A stretch of DNA of 64,000 nucleotides from an uncultured Serinicoccus sp. (GCF_947500995.1 NZ_CANMUA010000003.1:248001-312000), one strand, 5' to 3'. Positions 19,403-30,367 are shown, numbered from the stretch's first letter. The notes: a model not told the origin generated them from the letters alone. Made by a program: numbers and translations.

Positions 19403-19452
19403 TTCTGGACCTCGGTTTCTGGGCGACGGGTCCCAGAAACCTATGTCCAGAA
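19403..19452. repeat. Hairpin element family C (possible bidirectional terminator or REP-like)
   Basis: TTCTGGAC-CTC-GGTTTCTGGG-CGACGGGT-CCCAGAAACC-TAT-GTCCAGAA between convergent genes. Confidence 0.8.
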
Positions 19453-19469
19453 CGTGGGTATGCCGTGCG

Positions 19470-20189
19470 CTAGGCGGGCAGCGGCGTCGCCAGCGCGGCG
19501 TCGAGGGCGATCGTGACCATGTCGGCGAAGGTCTGCTCGCGCTCCTGGGCGCTGGTCTCCTCGCCGGTGACGATGTGGTCGGAGACGGTGCACACCGCCA
19601 GCGCCTGCCGGCCGTGCTGCGCGGCGAGGGTGTAGATCTCGGCGGCCTCCATCTCGACCGCGACGACGCCGTACTCCACGACCTTCTGAGTGAGCTCGGG
19701 GCGGGCGTGGTAGAAGCTGTCCGAGGAGAAGACGGTCCCCACCAGGTGCGGCGCGCCGGCCGCCTCGGCCGCCTCCACCGCGGCGCGCAGCAGACCGAAG
19801 TCGGCGGTGGCCGGGTAGTGGTAGCCGCCGAAGCGCAGGCTGTTCATCGAGCTGTCCGTCGCCGCCGCCTGCGCCAGGACCACGTCACGCACCGCGAGCC
19901 GCTCGGTGAGCGCCCCGCAGGAGCCGACCCGGACCAGCTGCTGCACGTCGTACTCGCTGATGAGCTCGTTGACGTAGATCGACGCGGACGGCTGCCCCAT
20001 GCCGGTGCCCTGGACCGAGACGCGCTCGCCGCGGTAGGTGCCGGTGAAGCCGAGCATGCCGCGCACCTCGGAGTAGCAGACCGCGTCGTCGAGGAAGTTC
20101 TCGGCGATCCAGCGGGCGCGCAGCGGGTCGCCGGGCAGCAGGACACGTGGGGCGATCTGGCCGGGCTCGGCGGCGATGTGGGTGCTCAC
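19470..20189 (-). CDS. deoD: Purine-nucleoside phosphorylase DeoD type
   Basis: [63 protein letters not shown]. Confidence 0.95.
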   Translation of the reverse strand: MSTHIAAEPGQIAPRVLLPGDPLRARWIAENFLDDAVCYSEVRGMLGFTGTYRGERVSVQGTGMGQPSASIYVNELISEYDVQQLVRVGSCGALTERLAVRDVVLAQAAATDSSMNSLRFGGYHYPATADFGLLRAAVEAAEAAGAPHLVGTVFSSDSFYHARPELTQKVVEYGVVAVEMEAAEIYTLAAQHGRQALAVCTVSDHIVTGEETSAQEREQTFADMVTIALDAALATPLPA

Positions 20190-20323
20190 GCCCCACAGGG
20201 TAGGCGCTCGCGGCCCGCGCGTCCCACCCCCGCGCAGCCCCAGGCACCCGCTGCCGGCCGGCTCGGCTCTCATCGTCCTCTCCTCTGGGCGTGGTGGGGT
20301 CGGTCCCGTCGGAAGGAGGAGGT

Positions 20324-21508
20324 ATGCCGGAACCGACGTCCCGTGACCCGGTGCGCCGCGGCGCGCGCCCACGTCCGAGGGTGGCGGGCCGGGTGCGAGG
20401 TGCGGCGGTCCGGCTCCGTGGCGCCGGGGGCCGTGCGCGCAGGGCCTGGCGGAGCGCCCGGGCGCGACGTGCAGCCTGGCGGGCCGACCCGCACGTCGTG
20501 GCCCTGGACCTCGTCCGGCAGGTCGAGCGCGTCGCTCCTGCCCTGCCCCGGCGAAACCTCTCGCGCACCTTCGTCGCGGACGGCCGGGCGCTGCTGCCGG
20601 CACCGGCCCCGGAGCTGGTCAGCAGCCTCCTCCCGGCGGCACCGGCACCGGCGACCGGGGCCGAGCGGCTCGCCGCACCGGTGGCGGCGGACGCCGTGGT
20701 GCTGGCCAAGTTCGCGCTGCTCGGCGGGGTCAAGTTGCGGGCGGCCTACGCCTCCGGCCGGCTGACCCTGGCGGTCGACGGGTCGGGGGACCTCGCCCGG
20801 CAGGGCCGGATCCGCGCCTCCCACCAGGTGGTGGGGGCCTGCGACCCCGCCCTCATCCCCCCGCTCGTCGCCCACGGGGTGCTGCCGGGTGGAGCCTGCT
20901 GGCTGGTCGAGGGGTGGGTGGACGGCGCGCCGTTGGCCACCGGCGTCTCGCTGGCGGCCGCGGCGGCCGAGCTGCTGGAACGGCTGCGCGGGGTGCACGT
21001 CGGGCACGGCGTCGAGCAGCTGCGGCTGGTCGACTGGTGGGACGCCCCGCGGCAGGAGCAGTGGCAGGAGACGGTGGAGACCGGCATCGTGCCTCCTCTC
21101 GTCGCCGACGTCGTCGAGGGCCTCCTGGCGGCTGGCGGCACGGTCGCCACGTCGTGGTGCCACGGCGACCTCGTCGCCTCCACCGTGCTGCGCACCCCCG
21201 CGGGCCTGGTGCTCGTGGACTGGGAGCGCGCGGGGGTCGCGCCGGTCATGCTCGACGCCGCCCGGCTGCACCTCTTCTCCGGCGACCCCGGACGCACCCT
21301 CGGCGAGATCCACGCCGGCTGGGCGTGGCCCCTGGCTCCCGGCGAGCTGGGTCACGCCCAGCAGCTGGCGCTCGCGCACGCCTTCCAGCTCAGTGCCTAC
21401 GCCCTGCGGCGCGCGGGGCTGGAGGGGCACCCGCGCAGCGCGGTCTACCAGCGGCAGGCCGGGCGCTCCGTGCAGCGGCTGGCGCAGGTCCTCGACCTGC
21501 CGGTGTGA
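20324..21508 (+). CDS. Aminoglycoside-phosphotransferase-like kinase
   Basis: [29 protein letters not shown] catalytic motifs; RBS AAGGAGG before ATG. Confidence 0.8.
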   Translation: MPEPTSRDPVRRGARPRPRVAGRVRGAAVRLRGAGGRARRAWRSARARRAAWRADPHVVALDLVRQVERVAPALPRRNLSRTFVADGRALLPAPAPELVSSLLPAAPAPATGAERLAAPVAADAVVLAKFALLGGVKLRAAYASGRLTLAVDGSGDLARQGRIRASHQVVGACDPALIPPLVAHGVLPGGACWLVEGWVDGAPLATGVSLAAAAAELLERLRGVHVGHGVEQLRLVDWWDAPRQEQWQETVETGIVPPLVADVVEGLLAAGGTVATSWCHGDLVASTVLRTPAGLVLVDWERAGVAPVMLDAARLHLFSGDPGRTLGEIHAGWAWPLAPGELGHAQQLALAHAFQLSAYALRRAGLEGHPRSAVYQRQAGRSVQRLAQVLDLPV

Positions 21509-21531
21509 CGTCGCGCAGGTACCGTCGAGCC

Positions 21532-22722
21532 ATGGGTGACCACCGGTTCAGGGGCCGTGCCCTGCTGCTGCTCGCGGCCCTGCCGCTCGCGCTCGGCGGA
21601 TGCGCGACCGGCTCGGGCGAGGACGGCTCGGGCGAGGACGCCGCGGCGGGGGGCTCCCCAGCTGCCGCCGACGCCGGCGACGCGGGCCCGACGCTGGACG
21701 TCGAGGTCGTCGCCGACGGGCTGGCGCTGCCGTGGGACGTGCAGCTGCTGCCCGGCGGCACCCCGCTGGTGACCGAGCGCGGGGGCCGCCTGCTGGCGCT
21801 GGAGGACGGCCAGGTGCGGGAGGTCGCGATCGACCTCCCCGACCTCTTCGTCGGCTCCGAGTCCGGGCTCATGGGGATGGCGCTCTCGCCGGAGGGTGAC
21901 ACGGCATACCTCTGCCACGCGACGCAGTCCGGCGGGCAGCCGCAGGACGTCCGGGTCACCCGGTGGACCCTCGACGACGGCGCGACCGGCGCGAGCGCCG
22001 ACGGCGTGGTGGTGGACGGTATGCCGATCACCTCCGGGCGGCACGGCGGGTGCCGGCTGCTGCTGGAGGACGACACGCTCTACGTCGGCACGGGGGACGC
22101 GGCCGACGAGACCAACCCGCAGTCGCTGGACTCCCTCGGCGGCAAGGTGCTGGCGGTGACACCCGAGGGGGAGCCGCTGGCGGACGCGCCGTTCGTCGAC
22201 GGCGACCCGCGGATCCTCACCTACGGCCACCGCAACGTTCAGGGGCTCGCCGCGCAGCCGGGCAGCGGCACGATCTGGTCGGTGGAGCACGGCTCGTCGG
22301 TCGACGACGAGGTCAACGTGCTGGAGCCGGGGGCGAACTACGGCTGGGCGCCGGGCCCGGGCTACGACGAGTCGGTGCCGATGACCGACACCGACCGCTT
22401 CCCCGAGGCGGTCGAGGCGGCGTGGAGCAGCGGTGACCGGACGCACGCGACGAGCGGTGCCGCCTTCCTCGAGGGCGAGCAGTGGGGCGCCTGGGAGGGG
22501 TCGCTCGCCGTCGCCGAGCTCAAGGACTCCGGCGTCGGCGTGCTGCGGGTGGACGGCGAGGAGGTCGTCGGCGAGGACCGGATGGCCGAGCTCGAGGGCG
22601 ACTACGGCCGGCTGCGCTCGCTCACCCTGGACGACGACGGGGCGCTGTGGGTGACCACCTCGAACGGCGAGGGCGACGTCGTCCTCCGCGTCACCCCCCG
22701 GCCCGCACCGGACACGCGCTAG
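21532..22722 (+). CDS. PQQ-dependent sugar dehydrogenase-like beta-propeller lipoprotein
   Basis: Lipobox LALGGC; GLALPWDVQLLPGGTPLVTERGGRL; GHRNVQGLAAQPGSGTIWSVEHG. Confidence 0.9.
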   Translation: MGDHRFRGRALLLLAALPLALGGCATGSGEDGSGEDAAAGGSPAAADAGDAGPTLDVEVVADGLALPWDVQLLPGGTPLVTERGGRLLALEDGQVREVAIDLPDLFVGSESGLMGMALSPEGDTAYLCHATQSGGQPQDVRVTRWTLDDGATGASADGVVVDGMPITSGRHGGCRLLLEDDTLYVGTGDAADETNPQSLDSLGGKVLAVTPEGEPLADAPFVDGDPRILTYGHRNVQGLAAQPGSGTIWSVEHGSSVDDEVNVLEPGANYGWAPGPGYDESVPMTDTDRFPEAVEAAWSSGDRTHATSGAAFLEGEQWGAWEGSLAVAELKDSGVGVLRVDGEEVVGEDRMAELEGDYGRLRSLTLDDDGALWVTTSNGEGDVVLRVTPRPAPDTR

Positions 22723-22874
22723 GACCGCACCGGACGCGCCATCAGACCACACCGGACGCGCGGTCAGACCACACCGGACGCACAGTCAGACCACACCGGA
22801 CGCGCGGTCAGACCACACCGGACGCGCGGTCAGACCACACCGGACGCGCGGTCAGACCACACCGGACCCACGGT
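22721..22874. repeat. 22-bp tandem repeat array, 7 units (CAGACCACACCGGACGCGCGGT)
   Basis: Units at 22721, 22743, 22765, 22787, 22809, 22831, 22853; a degenerate unit precedes in the CDS end. Confidence 0.93.
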
Positions 22875-24112
22875 CAGCCCCAGAGGGCCGCCTCGATGCG
22901 GTCTGCCGCGCGCTCGACGCCCCGCTCGGCGCGCACCCGGGCGCCGACCAGCGCGGCCTGGCGCCGCACCGGCGAGCCGGCGGTGGTGGTGAACGCCTGC
23001 CGCAGCGCCTCGACCGAGGTATGCCCGACGGCGACCGGTCGCGCCCCGGCGCCCACCTCGTGCACGCGGCGCCCGAAGAACGGCTGGTCCAGCGCGAACG
23101 GCACGACGACCTGCGGCACCCCGGAGCGCAGCGCCTCGGCGGTCGTCCCCGCGCCGCCGTGGTGGACGACGGCGGCCATCCGGGGGAAGAGGAGGTCGTG
23201 CGGGGCGCCGTCGACGAAGAGGACGCGCTCGTCATACCCCTCCGGCAGGCCGGTGCCCCGCAGCGCCACGACGCGGTGCCCCGCCGCGAGGGCGCCCTCG
23301 ACGGCGTGCCCCAGCGCCTCGCGGGTCTGGGGCAGGCTCTGGCTGCCGAAGCCGGCGTAGACCGGCGCGGACCCGGCCCCGAGGAAGCCCTCGAGCTCGG
23401 GACCGAGCCCGGTGCCCGCCGGGGAGTCGCGGAAGGGGTAGCCGGTCAGCACGATGCGCCGTCCGCTCACCCGACGCGGCGCGATCACCTGCGGGGTGTG
23501 GGCGACGAACGCCGGCACGCCGAGGGTGTGCCGTGCCGCCCGCACCCCGGAGCCGCGCGGCACCCCGCGGTCGGCGAGGGCGGCGGAGACGGGTGAGCCC
23601 ATCGCCATGGCCGGCCGCAGCGCCCGCAGCCCGTCGAGGAGGTTGCGGGCGGACCGGCCGGGCCGGGTGGTGAACATGCTCGCGTCGCCCCAGGTCGAGG
23701 GCAGCGCGGGGACGAAGAGCATGAGCGTGTGCGGTCGGGGGTCGCGGGCCGCGAGCTGGCCGGCCCACCCGAAGGTGAGCGCGGTGGACACGACCGCGTC
23801 GTAGCGGGGCCACAGGTCGAGCAGCACCCGCGCGAGCTCGGGCGCCATGGCCTCGGCCTGGTGGCGCAGCGCGGCGACCTGCCGGCCGATGTCGGCGCCG
23901 GCCATGATCTGGGCGACCGTCCCCTCGCGGTAGATCCGCATGGCGTCGACGCGGACCTCCTCGAGGTCCAGCCCCGCCTCGTGGATGCTCCGGGCGAAGT
24001 CGCTGGAGGCCGTGACCCCGACCTGGTGACCGCGTGAGCGCAGCTCCTGGCCCACCGCGAGGACCGGCTGGTAGTCGCCCCGGCTGCCCCCGGCCAGGAT
24101 CGCGATCCGCAT
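22874..24112 (-). CDS. Glycosyltransferase (MGT/UGT-like, GT1)
   Basis: MRIAILAGGSRGDYQPVLAVGQELRSRGHQVGV; FPRMAAVVHHGGAGTTAEALRSGVPQVVVPFALDQPFFG. Confidence 0.93.
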   Translation of the reverse strand: MRIAILAGGSRGDYQPVLAVGQELRSRGHQVGVTASSDFARSIHEAGLDLEEVRVDAMRIYREGTVAQIMAGADIGRQVAALRHQAEAMAPELARVLLDLWPRYDAVVSTALTFGWAGQLAARDPRPHTLMLFVPALPSTWGDASMFTTRPGRSARNLLDGLRALRPAMAMGSPVSAALADRGVPRGSGVRAARHTLGVPAFVAHTPQVIAPRRVSGRRIVLTGYPFRDSPAGTGLGPELEGFLGAGSAPVYAGFGSQSLPQTREALGHAVEGALAAGHRVVALRGTGLPEGYDERVLFVDGAPHDLLFPRMAAVVHHGGAGTTAEALRSGVPQVVVPFALDQPFFGRRVHEVGAGARPVAVGHTSVEALRQAFTTTAGSPVRRQAALVGARVRAERGVERAADRIEAALWG

Positions 24113-24184
24113 GCCCCATCCTCGCAGGAGGACCCGTCGGCCGACGCCGGCGGGGAGCCTCGCCGCAGGAGTACGGTCGGCGCC

Positions 24185-24574
24185 ATGGACCTGTCACCCC
24201 TGGGGGTGCGTGCCACGGCGGGCACGTTGCGCGCCGCCGACGGGATCGTGCTCGCCCACGCGTGGACGGACGAGGGCGTCGTCGCCGGTCCGGCGACCAA
24301 CGGGGCGCAGCTGCTGCACCTGTCGGTGGCGCTCTGCGTGCTCAACGACACCTACCGGGAGGCGCAGACCCTCGGCATCCAGGTGGACGGGGTCGCGGTC
24401 GCCGCCGACGGCGGCTTCGACGACGACTGGCGCTCGACCGGGGTGAGGTATGCCGTCCGGCTCGACGCGCGCGCGTCCGCGGCGGACCGGACCCGGCTGG
24501 TCGAGCGGGTGGACGCCGTCGCGGAGATCCCGCGGGCGCTGCGGCACGGGGCGCCGGTGAGCAGGGTCGACTGA
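24185..24574 (+). CDS. OsmC family protein
   Basis: GAQLLHLSVALCVLNDTYREAQTLGIQVDGVAV, OsmC-like. Confidence 0.75.
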   Translation: MDLSPLGVRATAGTLRAADGIVLAHAWTDEGVVAGPATNGAQLLHLSVALCVLNDTYREAQTLGIQVDGVAVAADGGFDDDWRSTGVRYAVRLDARASAADRTRLVERVDAVAEIPRALRHGAPVSRVD

Positions 24575-24648
24575 CGGCCCCGGGCGCGACCGCCCCGGCC
24601 GACCCCTAGGCTGGCGGCACCCACCCCCACCGTCAGTAGAGGACCCCC

Positions 24649-25602
24649 ATGTGCCGAGTGCTCGCCTTCATCGGGCCGGAGACCCCGCTGGAGAACCTGC
24701 TCCTCACCCCCGCGAACAGCCTGGTCAACCAGGCCCTCGACCCGGAGAGCCACCCGGAGCTCCAGCTGGCCGGGTGGGGGTTCGGCGCCTGGGGTGAGCA
24801 CCTGGCCAAGCCGCAGGAGCCGTTCATCTACCGCCGGCCCATGGCGGCGTTCTACGACGACAACGTGGAGCGCATCGTGCCGAGCCTGCGCGCGAGCACG
24901 ATGCTGGCGCACGTGCGGGCGGCGGCCTACGACGCGAAGGTCGTGCTGGCCGACGAGAACTGCCACCCGTTCTCCTTCCAGGGGACCCGCTGGATCGTCG
25001 CGCAGAACGGCTACCTGCCGGGCTGGAAGATCCTCCAGCGGGAGCTGCTGCAGCACTGCAAGGACGAGTACCTCGAGCAGATGGCGGGCTCGACGGACAC
25101 CGAGTTCATCTACGTGCTGCTGCTCTCGCTGCTCGACGGCGACGGCGACGAGGACATCCAGCGAGCGGTGGAGCAGCTGATCCGGCTCGTCGCGGCGGCC
25201 ATGGAGACGCTCGGCCTGCCAGGACTGACCAAGCTCAAGCTGGCGCTGGTGTCCCAGGACCGGATCATCGGCGTCAACGGCGGGCTCGGGCTCGAGGGCG
25301 AGACCGACTTGAGCGGGGACTGGCAGGAGCTGCGCCGGGCCGAGCCGGGCTCGGACGAGCACAGCCTCTCGATGCTCCTGGAGCCGATGTACTACCTCAT
25401 GGGGACGGGCTTCGACCAGGACACCTCGACGTATGCCTTCGAGACCAGCGACCGGGACGAGGAGGCCACCGGCGCGATCTTCGCCTCCGAGGCCCTGACC
25501 GAGGACACCGACGGCTGGTCGAGGCTCGACTTCGGCCACATCCTCTTCCTGCGCAACGAGGACGGGCGGGTGACCGGGACGGTCAAGGAGCTGTCGGTCT
25601 AG
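24649..25602 (+). CDS. Class II glutamine amidotransferase
   Basis: MCRVLAFIGPETPL N-terminal Cys nucleophile; AHVRAAAYDAKVVLADENCHPFSFQGTRWIVAQNG. Confidence 0.9.
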   Translation: MCRVLAFIGPETPLENLLLTPANSLVNQALDPESHPELQLAGWGFGAWGEHLAKPQEPFIYRRPMAAFYDDNVERIVPSLRASTMLAHVRAAAYDAKVVLADENCHPFSFQGTRWIVAQNGYLPGWKILQRELLQHCKDEYLEQMAGSTDTEFIYVLLLSLLDGDGDEDIQRAVEQLIRLVAAAMETLGLPGLTKLKLALVSQDRIIGVNGGLGLEGETDLSGDWQELRRAEPGSDEHSLSMLLEPMYYLMGTGFDQDTSTYAFETSDRDEEATGAIFASEALTEDTDGWSRLDFGHILFLRNEDGRVTGTVKELSV

Positions 25603-28054
25603 GCCCCGGCCGCACCCGCCGCACCTCTTCGACGCGGCCGCCGGCGTCCCCGGCCCCCGGGCCCATCTGCACCACCACGTCCGCGGTCGCGACGGCCGCC
25701 GGGTCGTGCTCGGTGACCACCACGGTGTGCCCCTCGCCGGCGAGGGCGTGCAGCTGCGCCAGGAGCCGGTGCACGTCGGCGGGGTGCAGCCCGGTGGTCG
25801 GCTCGTCGAAGAGGTAGAGCGTCGCGCTGCGGCGGCGCTTCTGCAGCTCGGTCGCGAGCTTGATGCGCTGCGCCTCCCCTCCGGAGAGCTCGGTCGCCGA
25901 CTGGCCCAGCTGCAGGTAGCCGAGCCCCAGCGCGTCCAGGGCGTCGAGCGCGCGCGCCGCCGCGGGCAGCCCGCCCAGGGCCTCGCGGGCCTCGCGCACG
26001 CTCATCCGCAGCAGGTCGGCGACGGTGTGCCCGTGCCAGCCCACCTCCAGCGTCTCGGGACCGAAGCGGTCGCCGTGGCAGGTCGGGCACGGCGCATACG
26101 TCCCCGGGAGGAAGAGCAGCTCCACGGCGACGGCGCCCTCCCCGCCGCAGGTGGGGCACTGCCCGGCGGTGGTGTTGAAGCTGAAGCGCGACGCGGTGAA
26201 GCCGCGACCCCTCGCCTCCGGGGTCCCGGCGAAGGCCTGACGGACCGCGTCCCACAGGCCGGTGTAGGTCGCGAGCGTCGACCGAGGCGACCGCCCGATC
26301 GGCTTCTGGGTGATCCGCACCACCCGGGTCGGCGCCCCGTCACCCACGGCCCGGGCCTCGCCGCCGGAGCGCGGCTCGGGGCCGGACCCGGCGCCGTCCT
26401 CGCCCTGGGCGGCGCCGTCCTCGCCCTCGACGTCCTCCACCCGGGCCAGCTGCCCGCCGACCACGTCGTGCACCGCGTCGAGCAGGCTGGTCTTGCCGGA
26501 CCCGGACACCCCGGTCACGACGGTGACGACCCCCAGCGGCAGGTCGAGGTCGACACCCCGCACGGTATGCCGTTCCAGGCCTCTCAGCTCCAGCGTCCCG
26601 GTCGACGCCCGCCCACCCCGCGCGGGGCCCCGTCCGGTGTCCACGCCGCGCACCTCGGCCTCGTGCACGGGCTGGTGCAGGTAGGCGGCGGTCGGCGAGA
26701 CCGCCACCCCGGCCAGCCCGCCCACCGGCCCGGACCAGAGGACCTCCCCACCGTCACGTCCGGCGCCCGGGCCGACGTCGACGACCCAGTCGCACCGCTG
26801 CACGACGGCCATGTCGTGCTCCACGACCACCACGGTGTTGCCGGCCGCCACCAGCGCCCTCAGCAGCTCCATGAGCTGGTCCACGTCCCGCGGGTGCAGC
26901 CCGGCCGACGGCTCGTCGAGCACGTAGACCACCCCGAACAACCCCGACCGCAGGGCTGTCGCCAGCCGTAGGCGCTGCAGCTCACCGGTCGACACGCCCA
27001 CCGCCGGCCGGTCCAGCGACAGGTGGCCCAGACCCAGGTCGAGCAGCAGCTCGAGGCGTCCCAGCAGATCCGTGACCAGCACCGACTCGGCCTGCGCCTG
27101 CGCGTCGGGTCCGCCCTCGAGCTCCTCCCGGCGCGCCCGCAGCACCTCGACGAGCCTGGCCACCGGCAGCGCGGCCGCCTCGTCGACGGCGAGCCCCTGC
27201 CAGGTGACGGCGAGGGCGTCGGGCCGCAGCCGCCGCCCGGCGCAGGTCGGGCACGCGCGCGTCTCGACGAAGCGCAGCATCCGGCGCCGTGAGGTCGCGC
27301 TCCTGGTCTCGGCCAGGGTGCGCCGCACGTACCTCGCCGCGGAGGAGAAGGTGCCCTGGTAGGGCCGGTTGATCCGCTCCGCGTCCCGCACCGGCACGAC
27401 CGTGACGACCGGCTGCTCGTCGGTGAAGAGGATCCACGTCCGCGTCTGCGCCGGCAGCTCGCGCCACGGGGCGTCGACGTCGTGCCCGAGGGTGGCGACG
27501 ATGTCGCGGTAGTTCTTGCCCAGCCACGCCCCGGGCCAGGCGGCGACCGCCCCCTCGGCGATCGAGAGCGAGTCGTCCGGCACCATCGAGGCCTCGGTCG
27601 GCTCGTGCACCACCCCCAGCCCGCCGCAGTCCGGGCAGGCGCCGACCGCGGTGTTCGCGGAGAAGTGGTCGGAGTCGAGGCGCTGCGCGCCCGGGGGGTA
27701 GGCCCCGCACCGGGACAGCAGCATCCGCAGGGTCGCCCCGGTGGTGGTCACCGTCCCGACGCTGGACCGCGCCCCGGCGCCCGACCTCCCCTGCTCGAGC
27801 GCGACCGTCGGGGGCAGCCCGTGCACGTCGCGCACCTGGGGGTCGATGGCGGTGTGCAGCAGGCGCCGGGCGTAGGGGGCGACGGAGTCGAGGTAGCGCC
27901 GCTGCGACTCGCCGTGGATCGTGCCGAAGGCCAGGCTCGACTTGCCCGACCCGCTCACCCCGGTCACCGCCACGAGGGCGTCCCGCGGCAGGTCGACGTC
28001 GACGTCGCGCAGGTTGTGCAGCCGGGCGCCGCGGACCTCGATCTGACCGTTCAT
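25583..28054 (-). CDS. UvrA-like ABC-class ATPase (short UvrA paralogue)
   Basis: [28 protein letters not shown]; zinc fingers [16 protein letters not shown]; two ABC halves; about 823 aa. Confidence 0.9.
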   Translation of the reverse strand: MNGQIEVRGARLHNLRDVDVDLPRDALVAVTGVSGSGKSSLAFGTIHGESQRRYLDSVAPYARRLLHTAIDPQVRDVHGLPPTVALEQGRSGAGARSSVGTVTTTGATLRMLLSRCGAYPPGAQRLDSDHFSANTAVGACPDCGGLGVVHEPTEASMVPDDSLSIAEGAVAAWPGAWLGKNYRDIVATLGHDVDAPWRELPAQTRTWILFTDEQPVVTVVPVRDAERINRPYQGTFSSAARYVRRTLAETRSATSRRRMLRFVETRACPTCAGRRLRPDALAVTWQGLAVDEAAALPVARLVEVLRARREELEGGPDAQAQAESVLVTDLLGRLELLLDLGLGHLSLDRPAVGVSTGELQRLRLATALRSGLFGVVYVLDEPSAGLHPRDVDQLMELLRALVAAGNTVVVVEHDMAVVQRCDWVVDVGPGAGRDGGEVLWSGPVGGLAGVAVSPTAAYLHQPVHEAEVRGVDTGRGPARGGRASTGTLELRGLERHTVRGVDLDLPLGVVTVVTGVSGSGKTSLLDAVHDVVGGQLARVEDVEGEDGAAQGEDGAGSGPEPRSGGEARAVGDGAPTRVVRITQKPIGRSPRSTLATYTGLWDAVRQAFAGTPEARGRGFTASRFSFNTTAGQCPTCGGEGAVAVELLFLPGTYAPCPTCHGDRFGPETLEVGWHGHTVADLLRMSVREAREALGGLPAAARALDALDALGLGYLQLGQSATELSGGEAQRIKLATELQKRRRSATLYLFDEPTTGLHPADVHRLLAQLHALAGEGHTVVVTEHDPAAVATADVVVQMGPGAGDAGGRVEEVRRVRPGPRPTAP

Positions 28055-28059
28055 GCCGG

Positions 28060-28962
28060 TCAGGGTATGCCGCCTCCGTCGCCGGTCGGCGAGCCGGAGC
28101 CGGCGCGCGGGGCGTCGCCGCCGCGGGTCCTCTCCCACAGCTCGCGCAGCTGCGAGGTCACCCCGATGGTCGTCACGTCGGAGGAGGTCTCGATGCCGGC
28201 GTCCCGGAAGGCCTGCAGCACCGCCCGGATGACGTCGTCGCGCGCCTCCTTGGTCTCCAGCTGGCGAGCACCCGACCAGAAGCGCAGCTCCAGCCCGACC
28301 GTGCGGGTGCCGATGGTGGTGAAGAGGGCCTGCGGCAGCGGCTCGTCGAGCACCGTCGGCAGCTCGACCATCGCCCGCACGGCCACGTCGCGCACCTGCT
28401 CGAGGTCGTTGTCGTCGGCCAGCTCGACCGTGATCGCCGACCGCACCGCCTCGAAGCCGGTCTGCACGGTCACCGGGTGGGAGTGCAGGGTGCCGTTGGG
28501 GACGAGCACGAGTCGTCCGTCGAAGGTGCGGACCGACGTCGAGCTGAGCCCCATCTGGACGACCGTCCCCGCGTGCTCCAGCACGGCGATCTGGTCGCCG
28601 ACCCCGAAGCGGCCCCGCGCGAGGATGACGATCCCGGCGAACATGTTGCCCAGCACCGTCTGGAAGGCGATGCCCGCGGCGATGGAGATGACGCCGACGC
28701 CGCCCAGGATGTTCACCGGCCGCACGCTGGGGAAGAGGATGGTCAGCGCCGCCCCGATGCCCAGCGCGACGACGAGCATCCCGGCCAACCGGCCGAAGAC
28801 CCGGGCCGACTCGGCGCTGCGGCCGCGCCACCCCAGCACGGCGGTCACGCCCAGCCGGACCAGCTGGCCCAGCAGGACCGCCCCGACCACCGTCGCCAGC
28901 GCCAGCCCGGCGCCGGTCAGGGTCACCGCCGGCAGCGCCAGCCCGGTGTCCGCGCCGCTCAC
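28060..28962 (-). CDS. MscS-type mechanosensitive ion channel
   Basis: GGVGVISIAAGIAFQTVLGNMFAGIVILARGRFGVGDQIAV; LVPNGTLHSHPVT. Confidence 0.9.
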   Translation of the reverse strand: MSGADTGLALPAVTLTGAGLALATVVGAVLLGQLVRLGVTAVLGWRGRSAESARVFGRLAGMLVVALGIGAALTILFPSVRPVNILGGVGVISIAAGIAFQTVLGNMFAGIVILARGRFGVGDQIAVLEHAGTVVQMGLSSTSVRTFDGRLVLVPNGTLHSHPVTVQTGFEAVRSAITVELADDNDLEQVRDVAVRAMVELPTVLDEPLPQALFTTIGTRTVGLELRFWSGARQLETKEARDDVIRAVLQAFRDAGIETSSDVTTIGVTSQLRELWERTRGGDAPRAGSGSPTGDGGGIP

Positions 28963-30347
28963 GGTTCCCGCCGGGTGTAGGCCTTCTCGTCCTCGGCGCG
29001 CGCCCGCTCCACGATCTGGCGGGTGACGCGCTCCCAGTGGTCGAGCACCTCGGCATACTCCGGCAGCGCGACCGGGCGCAGCCGACCGAGGACGAAGAGC
29101 ACCTGGCGCGGCACCTGCAAGGACTCCTCGGCGTAGTGCAGCAGCTCCTCCAGGGCCAGGTCGATGAGCTCGGCCACCCGCTGGGGGCGGTGCACGAGCC
29201 GGATCTGCCCGTCGCGCTCGACGACCTCCGGCAGGTCCCTCCGGGTGACCACGAGGCGCAGGATGCGGTGCAGCTCGTTGGTCACCTGGCTGGCGGTCGT
29301 CGGGTCGTTGATGCCCGGGCTGAGCGCCCGCTCGGCGATGTCGACGAGCTTGCGCACCCCCACCTCGGGGTCCTGGTTGAAGGAGCGGTCCTTCTCGACG
29401 ACGATCGCGCGGCGCACCGTGCCGAGGTCGAAGCGGTCGGCCAGCTCCTGGTGCTCCTCGTCGTCGGCGCCGTTCATCACCATCCGGCGCTCGGGCAGCG
29501 CCAGCCCGTGGATGCGCACCGCCGGCGCTCCTTCGGTGACGTACCTCCCGACCGGGGTGAGGACCTGCACGACCGCGTCGTGCTCGGCCGCCCAGTCGAC
29601 GAGCCGGCGGTAGCCGATCTCCACGACATACCCGTGCTCCACCGCCTCCAGCTGCAGCACCGGCGCCGACTCCGGCGGGTCCCACTCCCGGTCGGGGCGG
29701 CGGGCGGCCGGCTCGTCGGCGTGCGGGAAGTAGCGGTCGATGACCGACATGGTCGAGCTGCCCAGGTGGGTGACGATCGAGGACACCTGGATGGAGGTGG
29801 TGATGTGCTGGATGAAGGCGAGGAAGGTGCCGACGCTGGCCAGCACCAGCAGGAAGCCGAGCGTGACCGAGATCTGCGGGACGAACGACTCCTCACCGGA
29901 GGCGCCCTGCACCGACCGCAGCACCGTCAGGGCGTAGGTGAAGGTCGCGGCGAAGATGCCCAGCGTCGACTGGGTGATCCGGCTGGAGAGGAAGTCGTCG
30001 AGCACCCGGGGGCTGAACTGGCTGCTCGCCAGCTGGATGACGACCATGGTGATCGAGAAGACGAGACCGGTCACCGAGATCATCGCGCCGGCGATGGTGC
30101 TGAGCATGCCGCGGGCACCGTCCGCGCCGCCCTGGAAGACGTAGGGCAGGCTCTCGTCGAACGCCAGCTCCCACTCCGGCAGCAGCGCGCCCACCACCGT
30201 GGCGACGACCACCAAGGTCATCGGCAGCACCCAGAACGGACGCCAGATCCGGCTCCACCTCGTGGTGCGCCGGATCTGCGGCAGGACGCCGACGTCGTCG
30301 CGGTCGTCCGGCTGGGCGTCGTCGCGAGGGTGGGACGGGGCGGTCAT
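28959..30347 (-). CDS. DUF2254 predicted membrane protein
   Basis: GARGMLSTIAGAMISVTGLVFSITMVVIQLASSQFSPRVLDDFL, DUF2254-like; overlaps the MscS start. Confidence 0.88.
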   Translation of the reverse strand: MTAPSHPRDDAQPDDRDDVGVLPQIRRTTRWSRIWRPFWVLPMTLVVVATVVGALLPEWELAFDESLPYVFQGGADGARGMLSTIAGAMISVTGLVFSITMVVIQLASSQFSPRVLDDFLSSRITQSTLGIFAATFTYALTVLRSVQGASGEESFVPQISVTLGFLLVLASVGTFLAFIQHITTSIQVSSIVTHLGSSTMSVIDRYFPHADEPAARRPDREWDPPESAPVLQLEAVEHGYVVEIGYRRLVDWAAEHDAVVQVLTPVGRYVTEGAPAVRIHGLALPERRMVMNGADDEEHQELADRFDLGTVRRAIVVEKDRSFNQDPEVGVRKLVDIAERALSPGINDPTTASQVTNELHRILRLVVTRRDLPEVVERDGQIRLVHRPQRVAELIDLALEELLHYAEESLQVPRQVLFVLGRLRPVALPEYAEVLDHWERVTRQIVERARAEDEKAYTRREP

Positions 30348-30367
30348 GGTGCGTCAGTGTCCCAGCA

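Noticed and set aside
20289-20323. Upstream start [11 protein letters not shown] for the phosphotransferase-like gene
   Set aside because: A strong AAGGAGG ribosome-binding site directly precedes the ATG at 20324, which is preferred.
22721-22874. CRISPR array
   Set aside because: Units are contiguous 22-bp tandem copies with no unique spacers, and no cas genes are present.
25583-28054. Canonical uvrA of nucleotide excision repair
   Set aside because: Shorter than typical UvrA (about 823 aa) and not beside uvrB or other SOS genes; more consistent with a UvrA-like paralogue.
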